This document shows positions 51,882 through 59,096 of a DNA stretch of 62,259 bases, one piece after another (the stretch's first letter is position 1; each line of letters starts with the position of its first letter). The translations under genes were made by a program, and so were the position numbers. The stretch spans positions 1 to 62,259 of the forward strand of contig JAQCJO010000005.1 of NCBI GenBank assembly GCA_027592925.1. Reading direction: 5' to 3'. The notes below the pieces were generated by a model, which was not told the origin of the DNA, ran no database searches, and saw nothing but the letters and a program-made list of their open reading frames with translations. The stretch comes from Actinomycetota bacterium. GTDB lineage: Bacteria; Actinomycetota; Acidimicrobiia; Acidimicrobiales; Ilumatobacteraceae.

Positions 51882-51926
51882 GGGTTTTCTCACCACCTAA
51901 CAGCACCAAGTTAGCACCAGCCGCAG

Positions 51927-51932
51927 TAGCGT
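51927..51932 (+). promoter_or_regulatory. Candidate -10 element (TAGCGT) for SDR gene
   Basis: TAGCGT, 8 bases before the ATG at 51941, no Shine-Dalgarno. Confidence 0.45.
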
Positions 51933-51940
51933 TTTCGGCT

Positions 51941-52687
51941 ATGGATCTTGGAATTAGCACGCGAACTGCTGCGGTTGCTGCTGGTTCTGCAGGTTTAGGT
52001 TTTGCAACTGCGCAGGCACTTGCTAATGAGGGAGTGCGAGTAGTTATCTGTAGTCGCGATGCTGTGCGTGTGGCCGAAGCCGCAAAAGCTATTGGTAACG
52101 GTTGCATTGGCGTCGTTGCGGATGTTTCGACCGGTGAGGGCGGTGCGAAATTTGTGCGCGAAGCCATTGCGATACTTGGACACATCGATATTTTGGTGGC
52201 AAACGGTGGGGGACCACCAGCGGGAAACTTTGCATCAACAGATTTAGATGCGTACCCAGCCGCTCTTGAACAAAACTTGTTGTCAGTGATTGGTATGTGC
52301 AAAGAAGCATTGCCCGGCATGCAGGAGCGCAAATGGGGCCGCATCGTTGCTATTACGTCAGTCGCCGTGCGTCAGCCAATGGCAAACTTAATTTTGTCTA
52401 ACACTGCACGCGCTGGGGTGACTGGATTTTTGAAAACAGTTGCACGTGAAGTTGCACAAGATGGGGTCACGGTCAACACCGTGCAACCTGGCATTCATGC
52501 AACCAGTCGAATCACGCAGTTGTATGGAGCGACACCGGATGCGTCGGCGCTCGGTATTCCTGCCGGGGTTGCAGGAAGCCCTGCAGACTTTGGTCAGGTA
52601 GTTGCGTTTTTGTGTGGTGAGGGTGCAAAGTTTGTGACCGGTGCAAGTTTGCAAGTAGACGGTGGATCATATGGAGGGTTGTTGTAA
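51941..52687 (+). CDS. Short-chain dehydrogenase/reductase, atypical active site
   Basis: Protein of 248 residues with an SDR fold: AAGSAGLGFATAQALA for NAD(P) binding, NGGGPPAGNF in place of NNAG, and a C-terminal SLQVDGGSYGGLL. The usual catalytic Tyr-x3-Lys is absent; the segment reads LILSNTARAGVTGF, as in the BKR-like SDR subgroup that has a partly conserved tetrad. Whether it is catalytic is uncertain. It shares one base with the next gene (TAATG) on the plus strand, opposite to the cox genes. Confidence 0.82.
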   Translation: MDLGISTRTAAVAAGSAGLGFATAQALANEGVRVVICSRDAVRVAEAAKAIGNGCIGVVADVSTGEGGAKFVREAIAILGHIDILVANGGGPPAGNFASTDLDAYPAALEQNLLSVIGMCKEALPGMQERKWGRIVAITSVAVRQPMANLILSNTARAGVTGFLKTVAREVAQDGVTVNTVQPGIHATSRITQLYGATPDASALGIPAGVAGSPADFGQVVAFLCGEGAKFVTGASLQVDGGSYGGLL

Positions 52688-52983
52688 TGCTGCAGCATGT
52701 CGTGGCAATCACGTGGAATAATCAGGTGCCACCGAACTATGCAGAAACCGTTTCAGTTGTGCTGCAAGAAATGGCATCGCATATCTCTTCGGTGCGTGAA
52801 TATCATTGCGGGCCCGACTTGGGTGTGTCGACTGCTGTTAATGCCGACTACTTGATCGTGGCAACGTTTGACGATGTTGATGGATGGCGTCAGTACGACG
52901 AAGATGCATCACACAACGAGATTCGCGCCAAGTACTTCAAGCCATACATTGCGTCGCGAGCATCGGCTCAAATAACTTATTAA
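52687..52983 (+). CDS. Dabb-domain (stress-responsive A/B barrel) protein
   Basis: Protein of 98 residues with a dimeric alpha/beta-barrel pattern: LQHVVAITWNNQVPPNY, then YHCGPDLG, then YLIVATFDDVDGWRQYDED and the C-terminal KYFKPYI. Such proteins often assist small-molecule conversions. It is coupled to the SDR gene by the TAATG overlap, so the two likely act on one pathway. It overlaps the convergent methyltransferase gene by 4 bases. Confidence 0.8.
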   Translation: MLQHVVAITWNNQVPPNYAETVSVVLQEMASHISSVREYHCGPDLGVSTAVNADYLIVATFDDVDGWRQYDEDASHNEIRAKYFKPYIASRASAQITY

Positions 52984-53975
52984 ATACTTTCATTGCGCAA
53001 AATCGTCCAGAATTCTCCCGAATTCAGCATTGACGGGTACATGCGTTCGATCCTGAGCTTGATCAGCCCAAGATCATAAAGATCTTGAATGATCGATTGA
53101 AATGTGTCGGGTGTGAAGTACCAAGCATGCTCATCTTTGATAACGCCTTTGCTTGTCCGATAAATTTCCATCGCAATGTTTAGTCGATCAATTCGATCTG
53201 AGTTTGGGAACTCTGGATTGTGGGCAGGGTCGCCGTGGTTTTCTTTCCAGTGCTCTATTGGATCGTTGTGGGTCATTAAAAGTCGAGACTCGAGTAGTGA
53301 CTCTGCTGTGTGGCTTGCTCTTTTATCGAGATGAGCAGCCAGCACATCGGTGATGGTCGATGGTGTCATGAAATGATCAAAGCAATATCGGTGATCTGGA
53401 ATCAAGACGAAGTACCGGCCACCTTCTATAAGAATATGGTCAACCTGATTCAGGTGATGCACCAAGTCCGGCTGATGTTCGATGGCGTGGCTGGAGAGCA
53501 CGACGCCAAAATGTTCATCTACACAGGAAAGATCTGATGGCTGTGCAACCCAAGTAATGTCGGGAACCTCTTCGGGGTTCATACCCACGGCTGGCGCGCG
53601 CTCACGCAATTCATCAGTGGTGTACACATCAACATATTTGACGCGTGGCCCCTTTACCAACGGCCGAGCGTATGGACCAATCTCTAATGTTTGCATTCCT
53701 ACTGGGATAAGTTGGACGAAAGCAACCCTGTCGTACACTTGGTGGCATCTTCGACCTTGTTTTTTGCCCACTGTTTGATAGTGATCCCATAACTCGTTAT
53801 CGCTGAGTGACGCGATCTCGGGATAAATCGTTCGGTATACCCATGCTTCAAATTCGAGTGGAATCGCATCAATCTCTCGTGCACGACCCTTTGGTGGAGG
53901 AAGAAAAGCCGACAAGATGCGCCTTCGCAATGCTCGCAACACACGGGCAGGAGAAAATCGAGAGGTAACTTCCAT
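52980..53975 (-). CDS. SAM-dependent methyltransferase, polysaccharide-associated type
   Basis: Protein of 331 residues. Motif I is degenerate (TLEIGPYARPLV); SSHAIEHQPDLVHHLNQVDH and ILIEGGRYFVLIPDHRY identify the type 11-like methyltransferase fold. The N-terminal YRTIYPEIASLSDNELWDHY resembles an appendage common in cell-surface glycan enzymes. TAGCGT lies 8 bases before the ATG. Base composition looks slightly more AT-rich than its neighbours, so transfer is possible. Substrate unknown. Confidence 0.75.
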   Translation of the reverse strand: MEVTSRFSPARVLRALRRRILSAFLPPPKGRAREIDAIPLEFEAWVYRTIYPEIASLSDNELWDHYQTVGKKQGRRCHQVYDRVAFVQLIPVGMQTLEIGPYARPLVKGPRVKYVDVYTTDELRERAPAVGMNPEEVPDITWVAQPSDLSCVDEHFGVVLSSHAIEHQPDLVHHLNQVDHILIEGGRYFVLIPDHRYCFDHFMTPSTITDVLAAHLDKRASHTAESLLESRLLMTHNDPIEHWKENHGDPAHNPEFPNSDRIDRLNIAMEIYRTSKGVIKDEHAWYFTPDTFQSIIQDLYDLGLIKLRIERMYPSMLNSGEFWTILRNESI

Positions 53976-53979
53976 TGGG

Positions 53980-54948
53980 TCAGACGCTACTTGGTCGGTG
54001 GCGCTCCCATTTACTAGCGAGCCAACAGGACACGCCTACATAGAGCCAGCCAGCCAAAATGTCGGCAACATAGTGCTCGCCGAAATAGACAAGACAAAGA
54101 GCCATACTTGCTGGCAATGCAAGCGAGATGACTCGCAACCACTTTGGCATGTATGGGAAGAAGAACAACACAACCAAGAGTGCACACGCCGCATGCAACG
54201 AAGGCATTGCTGCATACGGATTGGTGATAGCAGTACCGCGGTCAAACACTTTGCTCACCGACTTAATGCCCATGTGCGACCATGCGCGAGCGGTGATGCG
54301 CTGTAGCGGCGCAATATAACCCTGTTTGGCTGCGAGCCAAGGTGGCGCAACTGGAAATGCTGCAAATGTGGCGCATGACAAAAAGAACAAGATGCTCAGT
54401 CGGCGCACATAACGCACCCACATGTCACGATTAAACCACCACTACAACACTGCAACTCCAGGCGGAAAAATAAAGTGCGTCATGTAGGTGACAGCCAGCG
54501 GGTATTCGTACCAACTGAGAACTTTCGAAATGTTGAGGTGCTGTTGCATCCACACATTGGGATCTGTGCCAAAAAAGAGTGCGCGGTCAAAGTTGCGTAC
54601 CGCCAAATAGGAGATGGGGCGACCCAGTTGGTCGGAAAGACCACGGCTGTATTCGTATGCAAACAGCATTCCGGTAAAGATTGACCAGTCGCGCAACATC
54701 GCAAATTGGTCTTTCCACGACCTACCAACGTTGGCAAAAATAAATGCGACGAGTACCCAACCTGTGACCGCAATGCGATCAATGGGTAATCCAAAACGCT
54801 TGATCGACCATGCAAACAGCGCTAGATACAGCGCAATAGCAACTACACGCGTGCGTGTTGGTTTACGCCGAAGAAAGGTTGTTACTGACAGATTTACGAG
54901 TTTAGTGAAATCGTTATGCCGACGCTTTTTCGAGTGCGCGACGCACAA
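53980..54948 (-). pseudogene. PAP2/Aur1-like membrane enzyme interrupted by an in-frame amber codon
   Basis: Two open segments, 54442-54948 and 53980-54423, lie in the same frame. Reading through the single TAG at 54442-54444 gives a continuous protein of about 320 residues, ...FIFPPGVAVL-stop-WWFNRDMWVRYVR..., with no indel relative to the paralogue at 24107. The first part carries the Aur1-type FDRALFFGTDP region, the second the catalytic AAMPSLHAACA and FGEHYVADIL. The 5' part starts at a TTG overlapping coxM. It is a pseudogene, a two-part protein, or a sequencing error. TAG is a normal stop elsewhere in the window. Confidence 0.8.
53984..53989 (-). promoter_or_regulatory. Candidate -10 element (TAGCGT) for methyltransferase gene
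   Basis: Minus-strand TAGCGT, 8 bases before the ATG at 53975. It lies within the end of the interrupted PAP2 gene. Confidence 0.4.
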
Positions 54949-55738
54949 GCACTTTGGCTAAGTGCACACGGTATTCGCTCGATGCGTTTAAGTCATCTTG
55001 TGGCTCGGCCTCATTGGATGCGAGTTGGGCAGCGTCGGCAACTGATGCACCCGACTTGAGCGCTGCTGAGACACTTGTTGCCAAGATTGGGGTGCTGCCC
55101 ATGTTGACAAGTGCAACGCCAGATGCGTCTTTGCTGCGCCATGCAGCCACACCAACGATTGCCCAGTCTTGGGCACGGCGATTGAACTTCTCGAAACCCC
55201 ACTTTGCACCATTCATTTTTGGCACACGAATTTCGGTGAGCATTTCGTCTGGCTGGAGTGCACTTTCAAGGAAGCCTTTGTAGAAGTCGGCTGCGGCCAT
55301 GAGTCGTTCGCCCTTCGGGCCTTGCACAACGTACGTCGCACCGAGTGCGAGAGTTGTTGCAGGAAGATCGCTTGCCGAATCGGCGTGAGCAAGTGATCCA
55401 CCAATGGTTCCGCGATGGCGAACCTGAGCGTCACCCACATAACCAGCAGCATGGGCGAGCAGTGGCACTTCTTTGAGGACAAGCGCCGATTTCTCTACAT
55501 CCATGTGGCGAGTCAGTGCACCGATTGCAATGAAGTCTCCACCGTCTTTGATGTAAGAAAGGTCTTTGATGCGACCGATGTCGATGAGCATCGCTGGCTG
55601 GGCCAGGCGAAGTTTCATTAACGGAATAAGGCTGTGTCCGCCTGCCAAAAACTTGGCTTCGTCGCCGTATTGTCCGACGAGCGAAATTGCTTCGGCTGCC
55701 GAAGATGCTCGCTTGTAATCAAATGCTGCTGGTATCAC
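54914..55738 (-). CDS. coxM: Molybdenum hydroxylase FAD subunit (CoxM-like)
   Basis: Protein of 274 residues. The two FAD-binding motifs of this family are AGGHSLIPLMKLRLA near residue 32 and TIGGSLAHADSASDLP near residue 110. It passes electrons from the Fe-S subunit to FAD. It follows coxL by 27 bases, giving the S-L-M order of form II clusters. Intact, and overlapped at its 3' end by the interrupted PAP2 gene. Confidence 0.92.
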   Translation of the reverse strand: MIPAAFDYKRASSAAEAISLVGQYGDEAKFLAGGHSLIPLMKLRLAQPAMLIDIGRIKDLSYIKDGGDFIAIGALTRHMDVEKSALVLKEVPLLAHAAGYVGDAQVRHRGTIGGSLAHADSASDLPATTLALGATYVVQGPKGERLMAAADFYKGFLESALQPDEMLTEIRVPKMNGAKWGFEKFNRRAQDWAIVGVAAWRSKDASGVALVNMGSTPILATSVSAALKSGASVADAAQLASNEAEPQDDLNASSEYRVHLAKVLVRRALEKASA

Positions 55739-55765
55739 GATGTGCTCCCTCGAATTATTTCGTAG

Positions 55766-58153
55766 TTACTTTGCTTGTGCCGCTGATTGAATTGCGCGCC
55801 ATACGGTTTGTGGTGATGCTGGCATTGGCATCTCGGTAACTCCAAGCCCGGACAATGCATCAATAATTGCGTTGATTACGGTGCTTGCTGCACCGATGGT
55901 GCCAGCCTCTCCGATGCCTTTGACTCCGAGTTGATTTGTCGGTGACGGTGTGACGGTGTGAGCAGTGGTAATCGATGGAACATCACTTGCTGCGGGCACC
56001 AAGTATTCAGCAAGTGTTGTTGTTTTCAAGTTGCCATCAGAGTCATAGACGGCCTCTTCGAATAGCGCTTGTGCAAGGCCCTGAATTACACCGCCGTGTA
56101 CCTGACCATCGACGATGAGTGGGTTGATCTGTACACCGCAGTCATCAACGGCAACGTATTTGAGAATTTCGATCTTGCCAGTTTCGGTATCAACTTCAAG
56201 CACGCACATGTGCGTACCAAATGGCCACGAAAAGTTTGGTGGGTCATAGCTGTACTGCGCTTCGAGGTTTGGCTCAAGGCCATCTGGAAGATTGTGCGCC
56301 GTGAATGCTGCAAAAGCAATTGCCGCCATGGGGACTGCGCGATCTGGCGAACCTTTGACGCTAAACACGCCACCAGCAAACTCGAGGTCATCGGCAGAAC
56401 ACTCCAATTGATGTGCGGCTATGAGTCGAGCCTTGTCGATGACTTTGTCACACGCACCAGCAACGGCGACTCCACCAACGGCGAGTGAACGTGAGCCGTA
56501 GGTATCGAGACCAAGTGGTGAGATGGCGGTGTCGCTGTGCAACACATCGATATCTTCTTGCGGGATACCAAGTTTTTCGGATGCAATCATGGCCCACGAT
56601 GTTTCGTGACCCTGACCGTGTGGCGATGTGCCAGTGACAACTTGCACTTTGCACGTTGGCAAGATGCGCACTGTTGCTGCTTCCCAGCCACCAGCGCCAT
56701 AGTCGAGTGAGGCGAGCACGCGCGATGGTGCAAGACCGCACATCTCAAAGTACGAAGTCATGCCAATACCGAGACGCTTCTTTGCTCCGGCGACATTTTG
56801 TTTGGCTTGCTTTGTTCGAATTCCCACATAATCCGCAAGACCTGCTGCTTTTTCGGCGGCCTGCAAGTGGTCGCCAGAGTCGTATGTAAGCCCGCTAAAT
56901 GCTGTGTACGGAAACTGCTCTTTTTGAATGAAGTTGCGCTTGCGCAACTCGAGTGGGTCGATCTTCATTTGGCGCGCGAGTGCGTCCATTGCGCATTCAA
57001 TTGCATAAGTGGCCTCGGGACGACCAGCGCCGCGATATGCATCGGTTGGCGTGAGCGTTGTGAAGATGCCGTCGCAACTGAAGTCGTAGGCAAGTGGAAT
57101 GTCGTATACGCCTGCATACAAGAATGCACCCAAGATGGGCACGCCAGGCGTGACCAACTGCAGGTATGCACCCATGTCGGCCTTGATGCGCACGCGTACC
57201 GCAGTGAGTTTGCCACTCTTGTCGGCTGCGAGTTCAACGTATTGCACTTGACCACGACCGTGAATGGTGGCCATCGAGTTTTCACTGCGCTCTTCGACCC
57301 AGCGCACAGGCAAATTGTGCATCCGAGCAAGCGCCATGCACAACAACTCTTCCGCATACACATCAAGTTTCGAGCCAAAGCCACCACCAACACTCGGTGC
57401 AACCACACGCACCTGATGCTCGGGAATACCGAGTGTGAGCGCGGCCATCACTTTGAGGATGTGAGGTATCTGGGTAGAGGAGTACAACGTGATGTCGCCA
57501 CCAAATGGTTGAGGCACGGCGGCAACCGCGCGTGGCTCCATGGCCATTGGCAACAACCGTTGCTGCACATAGCGCTCGCTAACTTTGAACGCAGCCTTTT
57601 GAAATGCGTTCTCAACGCAACCTTCGGTGGCCTCGATCTTTAAGTTCCAGGTATAACTCTTGTTCGTTCCCAAATCTTCGTGGATGATGTTGGCATCACT
57701 GAGGGCTTCTTCAACATCGACAACTGCTTTTAAAACCTTGTATTCCACGTCAATGAGGTCGAGTGCATCGCGCGATGCACTCTCGCTAGTTGCAAGCACC
57801 GCAACCACGCCGTCTCCGACGTAACAAACCTTGCTCGCTGCAAGTGGGAAGTGTGGCGGGTTCTTCATGTCTGGAGTTACTGGCCACGCACATGGCATTG
57901 GACCTGCCCACTGAGACTGCAACTCTGCTCCGGTGTAAACAGCAATGACACCTGGTGAAGCTTTTGCTGCAGCAGTATCAATGCTCACAATTTTCGCGTG
58001 CGCGTGTGGAGACCTCAAGATCGAAAGATGCAATGCACCGGGCAAATTGAGATCGTTGGTGAACTTCGCTTCACCAGTTAAGAGGGCAGGATCTTCGCGA
58101 CGCAGTTGTCGCGTACCGATCACAGTATTTTGGCGATTCTCTGTCATGGTCAT
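55766..58153 (-). CDS. coxL: Molybdenum hydroxylase large subunit, form II CoxL-like
   Basis: Protein of 795 residues of the xanthine oxidase/CO dehydrogenase family. The active-site loop is AYRGAGR near residues 372-378, the form II signature; form I CO dehydrogenase would read AYxCSFR. Moco-contacting segments GQGHETSW and the catalytic Glu in VKGIGEAGTIGAAS are present. GGAGACGATC precedes the ATG. CO oxidation by form II enzymes is not well established, so the substrate may be another small molecule. Confidence 0.92.
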   Translation of the reverse strand: MTMTENRQNTVIGTRQLRREDPALLTGEAKFTNDLNLPGALHLSILRSPHAHAKIVSIDTAAAKASPGVIAVYTGAELQSQWAGPMPCAWPVTPDMKNPPHFPLAASKVCYVGDGVVAVLATSESASRDALDLIDVEYKVLKAVVDVEEALSDANIIHEDLGTNKSYTWNLKIEATEGCVENAFQKAAFKVSERYVQQRLLPMAMEPRAVAAVPQPFGGDITLYSSTQIPHILKVMAALTLGIPEHQVRVVAPSVGGGFGSKLDVYAEELLCMALARMHNLPVRWVEERSENSMATIHGRGQVQYVELAADKSGKLTAVRVRIKADMGAYLQLVTPGVPILGAFLYAGVYDIPLAYDFSCDGIFTTLTPTDAYRGAGRPEATYAIECAMDALARQMKIDPLELRKRNFIQKEQFPYTAFSGLTYDSGDHLQAAEKAAGLADYVGIRTKQAKQNVAGAKKRLGIGMTSYFEMCGLAPSRVLASLDYGAGGWEAATVRILPTCKVQVVTGTSPHGQGHETSWAMIASEKLGIPQEDIDVLHSDTAISPLGLDTYGSRSLAVGGVAVAGACDKVIDKARLIAAHQLECSADDLEFAGGVFSVKGSPDRAVPMAAIAFAAFTAHNLPDGLEPNLEAQYSYDPPNFSWPFGTHMCVLEVDTETGKIEILKYVAVDDCGVQINPLIVDGQVHGGVIQGLAQALFEEAVYDSDGNLKTTTLAEYLVPAASDVPSITTAHTVTPSPTNQLGVKGIGEAGTIGAASTVINAIIDALSGLGVTEMPMPASPQTVWRAIQSAAQAK

Positions 58154-58162
58154 GATCGTCTC

Positions 58163-58618
58163 CTACTTCTTCGCCGCAGCGAGCACTGACTTCACAATGT
58201 TGTGGTATCCGGTGCAGCGACAGAGGTTGCCCTCGAGGCCGAGTCGGACTTCTTCTTCTGTTGGATTTGGATTTTCCTTAAGTAAACCAATTGATGCCAT
58301 CACCATTCCCGGTGTGCAATATCCACACTGCAGGCCGTGGTTCTCCATAAATGCTTGTTGCATTGGATGCATCACGCCGTCTTTGCTCAGACCTTCGATG
58401 GTTGTCACCTTGCCACCATCGGCCTGTGCGGCAAGCATTGTGCAACTCTTGACTGCTTCGCCATCGAGATGAATGGTGCAAGCGCCACAACTCGATGTAT
58501 CACAACCGATGTTTGTGCCGGTGAGTTGCAGTCGATCGCGCAAAAAATGTACGAGCAGTGTGCGAGGCTCTACGTCTTTTTCTTGTCGAGTTCCATTGAC
58601 AGTGATACTGACCTTCAT
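58163..58618 (-). CDS. coxS: Molybdenum hydroxylase 2Fe-2S subunit (CoxS-like)
   Basis: Protein of 151 residues with both clusters: plant-ferredoxin type at Cys39, 44, 47 and 59 ([16 protein letters not shown]), and the alpha-helical type at Cys98, 101, 133 and 135 ([17 protein letters not shown]). The ATG at 58618 follows GGGGGGATCT; a longer frame begins 14 codons earlier. It is the only small subunit in the island and must serve one or both large subunits. Confidence 0.95.
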   Translation of the reverse strand: MKVSITVNGTRQEKDVEPRTLLVHFLRDRLQLTGTNIGCDTSSCGACTIHLDGEAVKSCTMLAAQADGGKVTTIEGLSKDGVMHPMQQAFMENHGLQCGYCTPGMVMASIGLLKENPNPTEEEVRLGLEGNLCRCTGYHNIVKSVLAAAKK

Positions 58619-58693
58619 GAGATCCCCCCTGTGCGCGAATGTCGTGGTGGAGATCATCATGCCCCATTGAGAGAGGTTTGTAAAACGGAAGAG

Positions 58694-59068
58694 TTACTTG
58701 ACGGTAAGTGTTGCCTTCAAACTTGGTACTCTGGCGCAGGTAATGGAGAATACGCCGCGCTGTGGGAGCGGTATGGTCTTCAAACCCTTGGCAGGTACAA
58801 CTACCAGGGTGGCGCCAACTTTGATGCGGTAGGCAACACTGTCGGTATTTCTTAGGGTGAGCGTGCCGCCTTTGAGTATCACAACTGAGGCTCGACCAAA
58901 TACTCCATCTTTGATTATCAAGTTGGTGGACGCTACCCGCGGTGTGCTTGCGGCATCAACGTGCGCAGGTGGGCTCATCACAACGGGGCACAACGTGAGA
59001 GCAAAGAAAACAAGTGCTGTGCGCAATACGCGCCGTTGGGCTTGTCGCGGGTCGGCAGACAAATTCAT
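58694..59068 (-). CDS. Secreted small beta-rich protein, unknown
   Basis: Protein of 124 residues. An N-terminal signal (VLRTALVFFALTLCPVVM) ends near VDAAS. The mature part alternates beta strands (TNLIIKDGVFGRASVVILKG, GTLTLRNTDSVAYRIKVG, GVFSITC), recalling the cupredoxin/plastocyanin-like fold. Only one Cys and no obvious Cu-ligand set is seen. TATTGT lies 6 bases before the ATG. It sits between the two large-subunit genes on the same strand. Confidence 0.7.
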   Translation of the reverse strand: MNLSADPRQAQRRVLRTALVFFALTLCPVVMSPPAHVDAASTPRVASTNLIIKDGVFGRASVVILKGGTLTLRNTDSVAYRIKVGATLVVVPAKGLKTIPLPQRGVFSITCARVPSLKATLTVK

Positions 59069-59074
59069 ACAACA

Positions 59075-59080
59075 ACAATA
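59075..59080 (-). promoter_or_regulatory. Candidate -10 element (TATTGT) for secreted-protein gene
   Basis: Minus-strand TATTGT, 6 bases before the ATG at 59068, no Shine-Dalgarno. Confidence 0.4.
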
Positions 59081-59096
59081 CGGTTAATAGCCCTTG

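Noticed and set aside
54442-54444. Amber codon read as a recoded amino acid genome-wide
   Set aside because: Other well-supported genes here end in TAG (for example murA and the cysteine desulfurase gene), so TAG is an ordinary stop.
56798-57643. 281-codon plus-strand open frame opposite coxL
   Set aside because: Composition is that of an antisense shadow (Cys/His-rich, no motifs) and the minus-strand coxL is certain.
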